The notes below the pieces were generated by a model. The model was not told the origin of the DNA and made no database searches. It saw only the letters and a program-made list of their open reading frames with translations. Positions 6,962 through 17,012 of a stretch of DNA of 47,405 nucleotides are shown here, in pieces (within the stretch, counting starts at the first letter, position 1; every line of letters starts with the position of its first letter). The DNA comes from an uncultured Croceitalea sp. (GTDB lineage: Bacteria > Bacteroidota > Bacteroidia > Flavobacteriales > Flavobacteriaceae): the NCBI GenBank assembly GCA_937969515.1, contig CALBVX010000052.1, forward strand, positions 1 through 47,405, in the 5' to 3' direction. The position numbers were made by a program, and so were the translations under genes.

Positions 6962-8209
6962 ATGGATATAAAAATTGAAAAGAAAAAAGGATTAAAACCA
7001 AAACACTTTGGCTACATAGCGTTAGGGTTACTATTGCTATTTGTTGGCTATCAATTACTTTCTCCGTCAGTTTCTACTTTTAGAACCGAGAAAGACAAAC
7101 TTTCCATTGCCCAAGTATCAAAAGGGAAATTTGATGACTACATCACTATTAATGGAAACGTTGCCCCAATCGCTACTATTTATATGGATGCCTATGAAGG
7201 TGGAAGGGTTACCGAAAAATTAATAGAAGAAGGAGCTACAGTGAAGAAAGGTGATATCATACTTAAACTTGAAAACATCAATCTCTATGAACAAATATTG
7301 AATAGCGAAAGTAATTTGGCCTTGAAGCAGAATGATTTACGCTCTACACGATTAAATTTTGACTCACGCCAAGTCGAAGGCCGCAGGTCGTTGGCTACTG
7401 CCAGTACAGACTTGCAACGTTTAAAACGAAATTATGAGCAAAATGAAGCCCTTTTTAAGGAAGAGTTGGTTTCCAAAGAAGTTTACCTGCAAGCAAAGGA
7501 AAACTACGAACTATCGAAAAAACAATATGAAATCGTAAAATCTCAAACAGAAACTGATGATGAGTTAAGAAAAACTTCACTTACAGGATTGGATGCAGAT
7601 TTATCTAGAATGCAAAAAACCTTAGGTATGGTCTATCAAAGATTAGATCATTTAAATGTTCGAGCGCCGGCAGATGGCCAGCTTGGCTTTTTAGATGCAG
7701 AAATAGGGCAAAATATTACCCAAGGCCAGCGTATCGGGCAAGTAAATGTTCTAACCGATTATAAGATAGAAGCCGATATTGACGAGCATTATATCGATAG
7801 GGTAAAACGTGATTTAGTGGCGGTTTTAGAACGTAATGGCACTGAATACCCCCTAAGACTACGAAAAGTATATCCAGAAGTTCGTAATGGAAGATTTAGG
7901 GTTGATTTGGTTTTTACCGAAGACAAGCCAGAAACTATTCGTACCGGTCAGAGCTATAACATAAAATTACAATTAGGAGAATCTAACGATGCCTTGTTAT
8001 TGCCCAAAGGAAGCTTCTTTCAAAGTACTGGAGGACAATGGATTTTTGTTGTAGCTCCTGGTAGTAATGAAGCAATAAAAAGACCTATTAGAATTGGAAA
8101 ACAAAATTCAAGATACTACGAAGTTTTAGAAGGTTTAGATGCCGGTGAAGAAGTGATTACCAGTAACTATGATAGCTTCGGGGAAGCAGAAAGAATTGTA
8201 TTAAAATAA
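6962..8209 (+). CDS. HlyD/MacA-type periplasmic adaptor protein
   Basis: 415 aa membrane-fusion protein. It has one N-terminal membrane anchor (about 16-33, FGYIALGLLLLFVGYQLL) instead of a lipobox. Then come the first lipoyl half (about 75-100, GGRVTEKLIEEGATVKKGD), a long coiled-coil hairpin (about 105-222), the second lipoyl half (about 228-262, VRAPADGQLGFLDAEIGQ), a beta-barrel domain and a membrane-proximal domain ending near 413. It would bridge the TolC-like channel and the FtsX/MacB-like permeases. No RND pump gene is nearby, so pairing with the ABC permeases is the likely arrangement. It is the only adaptor in the window and would have to serve all twelve permeases if they are all pumps. 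Confidence 0.92.
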   Translation: MDIKIEKKKGLKPKHFGYIALGLLLLFVGYQLLSPSVSTFRTEKDKLSIAQVSKGKFDDYITINGNVAPIATIYMDAYEGGRVTEKLIEEGATVKKGDIILKLENINLYEQILNSESNLALKQNDLRSTRLNFDSRQVEGRRSLATASTDLQRLKRNYEQNEALFKEELVSKEVYLQAKENYELSKKQYEIVKSQTETDDELRKTSLTGLDADLSRMQKTLGMVYQRLDHLNVRAPADGQLGFLDAEIGQNITQGQRIGQVNVLTDYKIEADIDEHYIDRVKRDLVAVLERNGTEYPLRLRKVYPEVRNGRFRVDLVFTEDKPETIRTGQSYNIKLQLGESNDALLLPKGSFFQSTGGQWIFVVAPGSNEAIKRPIRIGKQNSRYYEVLEGLDAGEEVITSNYDSFGEAERIVLK

Positions 8210-8222
8210 TAAAAGAACTGTC

Positions 8223-8244
8223 ACATCAAGGGAAATCTTGATGT
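8223..8244 (+). other. perfect 8-bp stem hairpin between adaptor and ATPase genes
   Basis: ACATCAAG (8223-8230) and CTTGATGT (8237-8244) form an 8-bp perfect stem with a 6-nt loop (GGAAAT). No T-run follows, so it is not a standard terminator. It may be an mRNA processing or stability element that uncouples expression of the TolC/adaptor pair from the ATPase and permeases. Confidence 0.45.
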
Positions 8245-8273
8245 CATTATACTAATCGAAACAATTGAACAAA

Positions 8274-8969
8274 ATGATAACAATCCAAAATTTAAAGAAG
8301 AGTTTTAGAACTGAGGAAGTAGAAACTTTAGCACTGAACAATGTGAACCTTAAGGTAGAGGATGGTGAGTTTGTAGCTATCATGGGCCCATCAGGATGTG
8401 GAAAATCCACCTTATTAAATATTATCGGAATGTTGGACAACCCAACGGAGGGGAGCTACAATTTTGCCGGTAACGAGGTTGGTGGTTTAAAAGAAAGTCA
8501 ACGAACACAACTAAGAAAAGGAAATTTAGGCTTTGTTTTCCAGAGCTTTAATCTTATAGACGAGCTAACGGTCTATGAAAATGTAGAACTGCCACTTATT
8601 TATTTAAAAATGGGTAAAGCGGAACGTAAGGAGAAAGTGATGAAGGTTTTGGAGCGTATGAAAATCGCGCACAGAGAAAAGCACTTTCCACAGCAGTTAT
8701 CTGGTGGGCAGCAGCAACGCGTAGCCATCTCAAGGGCGGTGGTTACAAATCCGAAACTGATATTAGCAGATGAGCCAACAGGAAATTTGGATTCTAAAAA
8801 TGGTATCGAAGTTATGAACCTGTTGACCGAGCTTAATCAAGAAGGCACAACAATCGTAATGGTTACCCACTCAGACAGGGATTCGCATTATGCACATAGA
8901 GTTGTAAATCTATTCGATGGTCAAATCGTGACGGAAAGCCAAAATAGAGCTATTGGAGCAATGATATAG
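8274..8969 (+). CDS. MacB/LolD-type ABC transporter ATPase (first copy)
   Basis: 231 aa from ATG 8274; an upstream TTG at 8265 is possible but the ATG gives the usual MITIQNLKKSF start. Walker A GPSGCGKST (38-46), Q-loop Gln90 (FVFQSF), signature LSGGQ (142-146) followed by QQR, Walker B LILADEP with catalytic Glu167, canonical D-loop GNLD and H-loop His199. The stretch FNLIDELTVYENVELPL is typical of the MacB/LolD/FtsE (type VII) branch, whose ATPases drive periplasmic conformational changes in FtsX-like permeases. All catalytic residues are intact. It lies directly upstream of permease P1 and probably energises several or all of the array. Confidence 0.93.
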   Translation: MITIQNLKKSFRTEEVETLALNNVNLKVEDGEFVAIMGPSGCGKSTLLNIIGMLDNPTEGSYNFAGNEVGGLKESQRTQLRKGNLGFVFQSFNLIDELTVYENVELPLIYLKMGKAERKEKVMKVLERMKIAHREKHFPQQLSGGQQQRVAISRAVVTNPKLILADEPTGNLDSKNGIEVMNLLTELNQEGTTIVMVTHSDRDSHYAHRVVNLFDGQIVTESQNRAIGAMI

Positions 8970-9021
8970 GAGTTTATTCATCAATCAAAACAATCATTAA
9001 TCAATCAAAATTATTTCTGCC

Positions 9022-11412
9022 ATGTTCAAGAACTATATAAAAATTGCTTTTAGAAATCTTTGGAGACGAAGAGGGTTATCTGCAATTAACATAACCGGGC
9101 TTGCTGTAGGTTTAAGTGCGACCTTTCTTATCGTATTATATATCAGTTTTGAACTTAGTTATGATTCTTTTCACTCTAAAAAGGCAGATATCTATCGTTT
9201 AATCGCTGATGTTGAAGTGCCTAGTGATGTCTTAGAAATTGATAGACCCGCACTTGCCGTTCCCACTCATTTAAAAGATGACTTCGAAGAGATAGAAGAT
9301 GCTGTTCGAATTATGGGTCTTTCTTTAGCTGTAAGAAACGGAGATTTAAAATTCAAAGAAGAAGATGCCGTCGCTGTAGATGCATCCTTCTTTGATATGT
9401 TCGATTACAATCTATTACAAGGAGACAAAGCAACTGTTCTACAAGAACCTTATTCAGTTGTATTAACACCTGAAACATCAAAACGATATTTTGGAAGCGA
9501 AAATAGTATTGGAAAAACCTTAAAAATTCAAAATGAAGATATAAGCGATTTAACATTTACAGTAACTGGTATTATGGAGCAAGCTCCACAAAATTCGCGA
9601 TTTCGACCCGAATTGCTCATTTCTTTTTCTACCTATTTTAATGGTGTAATGCCTAATATCAACGACATGTGGGGTACCTATGACCCAGAGGCATTTGTGC
9701 TTTTAAATCCGAATGTTGATGTTTTGGAATTACAGTCAAAATTTCCAGCTTTTTTAGAAAAATATACGGGTGATCAAATGCGCCAAGAAAAATCATTGGT
9801 GACTCTAAAAATGGAGCCCTTCACAGATGTGTATTTACATTCTAATCGCAATCAGGGTGTAAGTGGTGATATCAATTCAATCTACATCTTTTCAATAATT
9901 GCACTGTTCATCCTACTGATTGCTTGTATCAACTTTGTGAATTTAACTACAGCCCGTTCCGTAGAACGGGCAAAAGAAGTCGGTGTCAGAAAGGTGATTG
10001 GGGCAGAAAAAAACCAACTATCCAAACAGTTCATAGGTGAATCGATAATCATTGTACTACTTGCTTTTCTTTTATCAGTTTTTATTTCAGGACTTGCCCT
10101 ACCTGCTTTTAAAGAATTGATAGGAAAAGAAATTAGTTCAGGCATTTTATCAAATCCGGGTTACATATTCATTCTATTTATAACTTCGTTATTGATAGGG
10201 GTGCTAGCTGGAATTTATCCTGCGTTTGTGCTTTCTTCTTTTAAGCCTGTAAATGTTTTAAAAGGCAATTTCTCAACAGGTTCTAGCGGTATCCTTTTAA
10301 GAAAAGGCTTGGTGATTGCGCAGTTCACTATTTCTATTACTCTGATTATAGGTACGATAGTAATCTATAACCAAATGGGGCATATGAGCAATCAAGAGCT
10401 TGGTTTTAACAAAGATCATGTTGTTGTTTTGGAGACGGGTTATATTCCAGAAAGAAAAGCGCTTCAGCAAAAACTAAATGAAATTCCAGAAATAAAATCA
10501 ACGAGTTACACTTCGAGTGTTCCCGGTGTTAAGAATAATATCGCCTATTCACTTATAGAAGATAGCACCAATGAACAATTGGCGGTTCATATAGATGCAT
10601 TTTTCGTCGATTATGATTATATGGACCAATACGGATTGAAACTATTGGCAGGCAGGTCATTCTCTAAAGCCTTTGCTTCTGACTCCACTGCCGCAATGAT
10701 AATAAATGAACGGGCGGTAAAATTATTAGGTTATGTTTCACCTGAAGATGCGCTTGGAGCCAGTTTTTCTCAATGGGGCAAACAAGGAGAAATAATAGGT
10801 GTGGTAAAAGACTTCCATTTTAAGTCGTTAGAAGAAAAAATTAACCCAATGAGCATGACAGTTTCAGAGGCCGGGGGCGATTTTTTATCGGTTACCATAC
10901 AGTCGAACGACATGGCCAAAACAATAGCTGCCATAGAAACTGAATGGAATAAAGTAATGCCTACCAATCCATTCAACTATTATTTCTTAGATGAGGCGTT
11001 TGACAGACAATATAGAACCCAACAACGTTTCGGAAAGATATTTGTCAATTTCGCAGTTCTGGCAATTTTCATCTCTTGCCTTGGGTTGCTAGGGCTTGCT
11101 GCTTACAGTATGTTACAGCGTCGTCGTGAAATAGGTATTCGCAAGGTACTAGGGGCTTCTGTTACCACGGTGGTCAACTTATTATCACTTGAATTTATGA
11201 AACTAGTAGGTATTGCATTTTTAATCGCAGTACCAATTGCAGCATTTACAATGAAATCATGGTTAGACAATTTCGCATATAGAATAGATCTTCAGTGGTG
11301 GATATTTGCTCTTGCGGGACTTATAGCATCAATTATAGCTTTAGGTACAGTTGGTTTTCACGCGATTAAAGCATCATTAACAAATCCCGTAAAGAATTTA
11401 AGAACCGAATAA
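9022..11412 (+). CDS. FtsX/MacB-like ABC permease P1 (first of 12)
   Basis: 796 aa; serves as the reference for the array. TM1 about 20-42, first MacB-type periplasmic core domain about 45-285, TM2 286-308, cytoplasmic coupling motif ARSVERAKEVGVRKVIGA (311-328), TM3 about 340-360, TM4 about 380-403 (GVLAGIYPAFVLSSFKPVNV), TM5 about 429-449, second periplasmic domain about 452-670, TM6 673-697, second coupling motif QRRREIGIRKVLGA (699-712), TM7 about 727-745, TM8 about 759-782, and C-terminus NPVKNLRTE. One chain therefore looks like two MacB halves fused. Family members transport peptides, macrolides or lipoproteins, or transmit force across the envelope; no substrate can be read here. Its leader (AATCAAAATTATTTC before the ATG) is shared with P2. 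Confidence 0.93.
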   Translation: MFKNYIKIAFRNLWRRRGLSAINITGLAVGLSATFLIVLYISFELSYDSFHSKKADIYRLIADVEVPSDVLEIDRPALAVPTHLKDDFEEIEDAVRIMGLSLAVRNGDLKFKEEDAVAVDASFFDMFDYNLLQGDKATVLQEPYSVVLTPETSKRYFGSENSIGKTLKIQNEDISDLTFTVTGIMEQAPQNSRFRPELLISFSTYFNGVMPNINDMWGTYDPEAFVLLNPNVDVLELQSKFPAFLEKYTGDQMRQEKSLVTLKMEPFTDVYLHSNRNQGVSGDINSIYIFSIIALFILLIACINFVNLTTARSVERAKEVGVRKVIGAEKNQLSKQFIGESIIIVLLAFLLSVFISGLALPAFKELIGKEISSGILSNPGYIFILFITSLLIGVLAGIYPAFVLSSFKPVNVLKGNFSTGSSGILLRKGLVIAQFTISITLIIGTIVIYNQMGHMSNQELGFNKDHVVVLETGYIPERKALQQKLNEIPEIKSTSYTSSVPGVKNNIAYSLIEDSTNEQLAVHIDAFFVDYDYMDQYGLKLLAGRSFSKAFASDSTAAMIINERAVKLLGYVSPEDALGASFSQWGKQGEIIGVVKDFHFKSLEEKINPMSMTVSEAGGDFLSVTIQSNDMAKTIAAIETEWNKVMPTNPFNYYFLDEAFDRQYRTQQRFGKIFVNFAVLAIFISCLGLLGLAAYSMLQRRREIGIRKVLGASVTTVVNLLSLEFMKLVGIAFLIAVPIAAFTMKSWLDNFAYRIDLQWWIFALAGLIASIIALGTVGFHAIKASLTNPVKNLRTE

Positions 11413-11438
11413 CATCATCAATCAAAATTATTTCAATC

Positions 11439-13838
11439 ATGTTCAAGAACTATCTAAAAATCGCATGGCGAAATCTCATAAAAAATAAAGGCTATTCGGC
11501 AATTAATATTGGTGGGCTTGCCATAGGTCTGGCATGTTTTTTACTAATAGCTGTCTTTATAAAAAATGAACTTTCATACGATAGTTATCATGAAAAAGGA
11601 GATAATATTTATAGAATTGTTCATCATGGTAGTGAAGATAATTTAGAAGATCGTTGGGTATGGGGTAACGCACCTGTTGGTACAGCGCTGAAAAAAGATT
11701 ACTCAGAAGTTATTGAAAAGGTTCAATTTTCAGGGCGCTCAGATATTTTATTGGAATACAATGAACGCTCTTTTCAAGAAGGAGAATCTTTTTATGTAGA
11801 CGAGACCGTTTTTGACGTGTTTAGTTGGCCCTTACTTACCGGTAATCCGAAAACAGCTTTGGAAGCCCCCTATTCTATTGTACTCGCTGAAAGCACTGCA
11901 AAAAAGTATTTTGGAAACGAAGATCCTATGGGAAAAACCATCAATGGTATTGGTGGTAGGGCAAATGATGGTAATTATACGGTGACCGGGGTAATGAAAG
12001 ATGTGCCGGCAAATTCACATTTTACGTTTGATGTACTAATGTCAATGAGTTCATTTTACCAAACCAGACCCGCTATTTTTGATTCATGGGGTTATGTTGA
12101 TTTCTATACTTATTTTTTGGTAACCGACAATTTTGACCAAGAGGCCTTCAAGGCTAAAATGCCCGATTTTTTAAAACGAAATAGGCCTGCGGAATATTTA
12201 GAATACTACTATGATCTTTCTTTTGAACCTTTAAAAGATGCCTATCTAAAATCAGAAGCTGCACGCCAACCTGGCATTACAGGCAGTCTCTCAAATATTT
12301 ACATATTCGCTATAATCGGGCTTTTTATTTTGGTCATTGCATGTATCAATTTTATGAATCTGGCAACTGCACGTTCTTTAGAGCGAGCTAAAGAAGTTGG
12401 TGTTAGAAAAGTCATTGGAGCTGATAAACAAGGACTGCGATATCAGTTTCTCGGAGAGTCAATGCTCATGGTTTTCGTAGCCTCATTGCTAGGTCTGGCT
12501 TTGGTAATGCTATGCCTCCCTGCCATGCGACAGATTACAGGAAAATTATTTCTGACCAGTGAAATTTTTAGCAGCACTACATTACCCCTCTATTTTCTAA
12601 TGGCATTGATAACCGGCTTATTGGCGGGCTCTTACCCTGCATTTATCTTATCCGATTTTAAACCCTCTAGTGTTTTAAAGGGTGTTTTTAGAACTTCTCA
12701 GAAAGGGAATAACCTCAGAAAAGGGTTGGTCATATTTCAATTTAGCCTCTCAATCGCATTGATTGCTAGTACGGTAATCGTTTACTTTCAATTAGGATTT
12801 ATGCTCGATAAAAATTTAGGGTTTGACCGAGAAGAGCAATTAGTTATTGATTTTAATTGGGACGGTCAAGTGCTTGGCAACATGGAAACAATTAAAAGCG
12901 AGTTTATGAACTTACCTGAAGTGATTTCCGTTGCTGGTTCTCGTACAGTGCCTGGAGCTCATTTTCCCGCAGCCGGAACGTTAATAGAGACTTTCGAAGG
13001 TAAAATGGAACAATTTGAGCCTTTTTTATATGAAATAGATTTTGATTTTATTCCGCATTATGAAATCGAAGTAGTAGCCGGAAGGCCATACTCTAGAGAA
13101 TTTGTTACAGATTCTCTTTCTGCTATGGTAATTAATGAATCTGCTGCAAGAAGTTTTGGTTATGCAAATTCAGCAGATATTATCGGAAAAAGTTTTGAGC
13201 AATGGGGTCGTGAAGGTAAAATTATAGGCGTCGTAAAGGATTTTAACTATTTATCGCTCCATCAAAAAGTAGCTCCATTAACCTTGCGTTACTCTCAATT
13301 CGGAAAGTATCTTTCCCTAAAAGTTAAATCGGCCAATATGCAACAGGCCATACGCAATATTGAAAATAAATGGACAGAACTAGCTCCTCATCGTCCTTTT
13401 CTATATAGCTTTTTAGATGAATCATTTAATACACAGTACGAGGCTGATTTTAAATTTAAAAATCTATTCACAATTTTCTCATTTTTAGCGATTCTAATTG
13501 CCTGCTTAGGCCTTTTGGGCTTAGCTACTTATAGTGCGGTACAACGCACAAAGGAGATTGGCGTGCGTAAAGTCTTGGGCGCAGAAGTTTCTAGTATAGT
13601 AACGCTATTATCTAAGGACTTTATGAAATTGGTTTTAATTGCCATATTAATTGCAACACCATTTTCTTGGTATGCTATGAGCAAATGGTTAAATGTGTAT
13701 GCCTATCAAATAGAGATAAGTTGGTGGGTTTTTGCCCTGTCAGGCGGAATCGCTTTGACAATTGCGATAGCTACGGTTAGTTTTCATGCAATAAAAGCAG
13801 CCAAAGCTAATCCGGTAAAAAGTCTTAGAACGGAATAA
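11439..13838 (+). CDS. FtsX/MacB-like ABC permease P2
   Basis: 799 aa, same eight-TM/two-periplasmic-domain plan as P1 and its closest neighbour in sequence around the coupling region: ARSLERAKEVGVRKVIGA (311-328) differs from P1 at one position. The second motif is QRTKEIGVRKVLGA, and the C-terminus NPVKSLRTE. The first periplasmic domain has a Trp-containing insertion early on (DRWVWGN, about 71-77). The second begins its variable part with SRTVPGAHFPAAG. The gap after P1 is only 26 bp, so the two are co-transcribed. All segments are intact. Confidence 0.92.
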   Translation: MFKNYLKIAWRNLIKNKGYSAINIGGLAIGLACFLLIAVFIKNELSYDSYHEKGDNIYRIVHHGSEDNLEDRWVWGNAPVGTALKKDYSEVIEKVQFSGRSDILLEYNERSFQEGESFYVDETVFDVFSWPLLTGNPKTALEAPYSIVLAESTAKKYFGNEDPMGKTINGIGGRANDGNYTVTGVMKDVPANSHFTFDVLMSMSSFYQTRPAIFDSWGYVDFYTYFLVTDNFDQEAFKAKMPDFLKRNRPAEYLEYYYDLSFEPLKDAYLKSEAARQPGITGSLSNIYIFAIIGLFILVIACINFMNLATARSLERAKEVGVRKVIGADKQGLRYQFLGESMLMVFVASLLGLALVMLCLPAMRQITGKLFLTSEIFSSTTLPLYFLMALITGLLAGSYPAFILSDFKPSSVLKGVFRTSQKGNNLRKGLVIFQFSLSIALIASTVIVYFQLGFMLDKNLGFDREEQLVIDFNWDGQVLGNMETIKSEFMNLPEVISVAGSRTVPGAHFPAAGTLIETFEGKMEQFEPFLYEIDFDFIPHYEIEVVAGRPYSREFVTDSLSAMVINESAARSFGYANSADIIGKSFEQWGREGKIIGVVKDFNYLSLHQKVAPLTLRYSQFGKYLSLKVKSANMQQAIRNIENKWTELAPHRPFLYSFLDESFNTQYEADFKFKNLFTIFSFLAILIACLGLLGLATYSAVQRTKEIGVRKVLGAEVSSIVTLLSKDFMKLVLIAILIATPFSWYAMSKWLNVYAYQIEISWWVFALSGGIALTIAIATVSFHAIKAAKANPVKSLRTE

Positions 13839-13865
13839 TAAATCATCGGTCAAAAATAGATAGTC

Positions 13866-14624
13866 ATGAAATCATCAATTAAAAACACCAGTTTCAATCT
13901 TATAGCCCTTGTTTTCGTGTTGTTCTCGATCAATGCGTTTTCCCAGACCAAGACAATCTCTGTCGAAGACTTTGACAAGGTAATTGTAAGTCCGCACATC
14001 TCGGTCACTTTCGTGCAAGGTTCTCAAAACAATATTGAAATACATAGCAGTACGGAACCACTTGAAAAATTAAACGTTGAAGTGGTGGGCTCAACCCTTC
14101 GCCTTTATCTAGATGGTGCAAAAACCTATACTGATAGTAAGAAAGAAAGGGGAGATAATTACAGCTATAATAAACCTATTTATAAAGGCACTGTCATTAT
14201 GGCCACCGTAACCTATACCCAATTAGAAGAGCTTTCTTTAAGGGGCGAAGAAAAATTTGTTTGCGAAAGTATTCTAGAGCAATCTGAATTTAGACTGAAG
14301 CTTTTTGGAGAATCAGAAGTATTTTTTAATGAAGTACGTCTAGATAACCTGATCACCACAATTTACGGAGAGAGTTATCTAGAACTTAAAAAAGGTACTA
14401 TTAATAATCAAAAAATCACGGCATATGGTGAAACTAAAATCAACATGCTTGATGTTGAAACCAATAATGCTAAAATTACAGCCTATGGAGAAGGAAGCTA
14501 TCGTATTTCGGTTAAAGACAGATTGAAAGTTACTGCTTATGGAGAGGCCGTTATTGCCTATAAAGGCTCTCCTGAAGTAAAAAGAGGAATAATAATTGGC
14601 GAAGCAACCATCCAAAAAATATAG
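13866..14624 (+). CDS. GIN-domain (DUF2807) secreted protein inside the permease array
   Basis: 252 aa. Signal peptide residues 1-26 (cleavage after NAFS, before QTKT), then the DUF2807/GIN start FDKVIVSPHISVTFVQGS, in which a short beta-strand head leads into a right-handed beta-helix. The C-terminal half shows near-repeats spaced about 20 residues apart around TIYGES, TAYGET, TAYGEG and TAYGEA, consistent with coils of the helix. GIN proteins are periplasmic or surface proteins called putative auto-transporter adhesins, with no proven biochemical role. It lies 27 bp after P2 and 3 bp before P3, hence in the same operon; it could be an accessory periplasmic factor or a cargo. Confidence 0.88.
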   Translation: MKSSIKNTSFNLIALVFVLFSINAFSQTKTISVEDFDKVIVSPHISVTFVQGSQNNIEIHSSTEPLEKLNVEVVGSTLRLYLDGAKTYTDSKKERGDNYSYNKPIYKGTVIMATVTYTQLEELSLRGEEKFVCESILEQSEFRLKLFGESEVFFNEVRLDNLITTIYGESYLELKKGTINNQKITAYGETKINMLDVETNNAKITAYGEGSYRISVKDRLKVTAYGEAVIAYKGSPEVKRGIIIGEATIQKI

Positions 14625-14627
14625 GCC

Positions 14628-17012
14628 ATGTTCAAAAACTATTTAAAAATAGCTTGGAGAAACCTCTTAAAAAGAAAGGTATTTACGGCCATTAATGTTT
14701 TAGGTCTGGCCATAGGTTTCGGCGGTTGTATTTTAATTTTTCTATTTCTCAATTATCATCTGTCATTTGATAATTTTCATTTCAACGCTGACCGTATTTA
14801 CAGAATAAATACTGAAGAAATTACTGATGATATAGAGTACAATGCCAGTGTACCACCAGCGTTTGCAAGGGTATTTAGAGAAGAATATGACTATGCTGAA
14901 AAAGTTGCCAAAATTGTCCATCGAAATGATATAATCCTTGACATCAATGAAAATGGAAAGCTCAATAAACTAAAAGAGAATGCTGCTTTTGTAGAAGAAG
15001 ATTTTTTTGAAATCTTTAATTATCCTTTGATTTATGGTGGTGAAAAAGTACACCTTGCAGCCCCAAATACGGCCGTACTTACCGAAGATATGGCAATCAA
15101 AATGTACAGCCGAACTGATGTCGTTGGAAACACCTTTGTTTTAGAGAATGATAAGACCATAACAATTACTGGGGTTTTGAAAAACCTGCCACAATCTACT
15201 TTTTTAGATAGGGAACTCTTTATCAGTTTTGAGAACCTAGCTGATAATTCTAGTTTTGCGGCCAGCGAAAGCTGGGGAGGTATTACGGGTAATTTACAGT
15301 GCTATGCTTTATTAAGGCCTAATCAGAATATTGCCGGTATTGAAAAAGCTTTAATTGAGCTACCAAAAAGGCACAGGCCAAATAGTAAGAACAAGCATGT
15401 GTACAAATTACAACCACTTTCCGACATCCACTTTAATGCGGATTACGGCGGATTAAACCCTGTTCTCCTATGGGTTTTTGGTATTGTTGGCCTCTTCCTT
15501 ATCGTCATTGCCAGTATCAATTTTATTAATATCTCAACTGCACAAGCTTTCTACCGATCTAAAGAAATTGGTATAAGAAAAGTATTGGGGAGCTTTAAAC
15601 AGCATTTATTTTGGCAATTCTTATCGGAAACATTCATTATCAGTCTTATTGCGCTCTTCATAGGTTTTGTGCTTTCGGTTTTGTTTTTGCCATTTTTCAA
15701 TGATCTTTTTAATATAAAATTGGTTATAAATGATTTATGGACTCCTAACTTTATAGGTTTCATTGCTCTTGTATTAGTGCTGGTTTCCTTTTTATCAGGT
15801 AGCTATCCTGGTATTCTTATGAGTCGAATAGTTCCAGTATTGGCACTGAAAGGCAAACTAGGTCATAATGATACTGGTGGTATAGGCACCAGAAAGGTTT
15901 TGGTAGTGACTCAATTCGTCATATCGATAGTTCTTATTGCAACAACGATTATTATCTCAAGGCAAATTGATTATGCTGTGAACTCCGATTTGGGTTTTGA
16001 CAAAGAGTCACTTGTTATGGTAGAAATCCCAACCAGTATTAAAGAAGACCAACTCTATAGTCTCAAAGAACGATTAAAACAAATTCCAAGTGTGGAGGAA
16101 GTGACAAGTTGTTTCAGTAGTCCAGGCGCATCAAATAATAATTGGGGCACAAACCTTAGATATGGCACAAGACCAGAAAATGAAGAGTTTAGTATCAATG
16201 CCAAATTTGCTGATGAAGATTATATTAACGCTTTTGGACTAGAGCTTTCGTATGGTAGAAACTTCTTTAAAAAGGATTCTATTGATGAGGTAGTAGTTAA
16301 TGAAAGATTAGCCGAAAAATTGGGCCTTTCCTCTCCAGAAGATATGTTGGGGCAACAAATTGCAGTAAACGGCGGAACTATAGGGGGAACCATTGTAGGT
16401 GTCATAAAAGACTTTCATAACAACAGTTTTACGGAAGATATCAGTCCCGTAATTATAGCGCCTTTAGCCGATACTTATGGTGAAATAGCATTAAAGATAA
16501 ATAGTAAAAACACAAAACAGGCCTTAGCGCAAATAGATGAAAAGTGGTCAGAAACTTTTGATGGATATCTTTTCGAATATCGTTTTTTAGATGAACGTGT
16601 AGCACAACAATATGAGCTTGAACAGCGCTATTTGTCCCTTTCTAAGGTTTTTTCGGGTCTCGCCATTTTTATTGGTTGCTTAGGTCTTTATGGGCTTATA
16701 CTATTTTTTGTTGGTCAACGAACAAAGGAAATAGGCATTAGAAAGGTACTTGGAAGTAATGTAAGCGATATTTTGGTACTGCTGTCAAAGGATTTTTTAA
16801 AACTAATTCTCTTAGCAGGAGTAATTGCGACACCGATTACTTGGCACTTTATGTCTAAATGGTTACAGGGGTATACCTATAGAATAGATATACACTGGTG
16901 GTATTTTCTAATTGCCATTATGGCAATAGTAACGATTACGATGATTACCATTAGTTATCAAACCATAAAGATTGCTATTCAGAACCCTGTAAAGAGTTTA
17001 CGCACAGAGTGA
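14628..17012 (+). CDS. FtsX/MacB-like ABC permease P3
   Basis: 794 aa, all eight TM segments and both periplasmic domains present. The first coupling motif is AQAFYRSKEIGIRKVLGS (304-321), more divergent than in P1/P2, and TM2 has IASINFIN where most members have IACINFMN, so the conserved Cys is Ser. The second motif is QRTKEIGIRKVLGS, and the C-terminus NPVKSLRTE. The first periplasmic domain lacks the YFG-type motif seen in most members (here IKMYSRTDVVGNTF). The start codon follows the GIN gene by 3 bp. The first 50 bp closely match those of P4, a possible recombination tract. Confidence 0.92.
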   Translation: MFKNYLKIAWRNLLKRKVFTAINVLGLAIGFGGCILIFLFLNYHLSFDNFHFNADRIYRINTEEITDDIEYNASVPPAFARVFREEYDYAEKVAKIVHRNDIILDINENGKLNKLKENAAFVEEDFFEIFNYPLIYGGEKVHLAAPNTAVLTEDMAIKMYSRTDVVGNTFVLENDKTITITGVLKNLPQSTFLDRELFISFENLADNSSFAASESWGGITGNLQCYALLRPNQNIAGIEKALIELPKRHRPNSKNKHVYKLQPLSDIHFNADYGGLNPVLLWVFGIVGLFLIVIASINFINISTAQAFYRSKEIGIRKVLGSFKQHLFWQFLSETFIISLIALFIGFVLSVLFLPFFNDLFNIKLVINDLWTPNFIGFIALVLVLVSFLSGSYPGILMSRIVPVLALKGKLGHNDTGGIGTRKVLVVTQFVISIVLIATTIIISRQIDYAVNSDLGFDKESLVMVEIPTSIKEDQLYSLKERLKQIPSVEEVTSCFSSPGASNNNWGTNLRYGTRPENEEFSINAKFADEDYINAFGLELSYGRNFFKKDSIDEVVVNERLAEKLGLSSPEDMLGQQIAVNGGTIGGTIVGVIKDFHNNSFTEDISPVIIAPLADTYGEIALKINSKNTKQALAQIDEKWSETFDGYLFEYRFLDERVAQQYELEQRYLSLSKVFSGLAIFIGCLGLYGLILFFVGQRTKEIGIRKVLGSNVSDILVLLSKDFLKLILLAGVIATPITWHFMSKWLQGYTYRIDIHWWYFLIAIMAIVTITMITISYQTIKIAIQNPVKSLRTE

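Noticed and set aside
8265-8273. TTG start for the first ATPase
   Set aside because: It would only add three residues before a good ATG at 8274 that gives the family-typical N-terminus.
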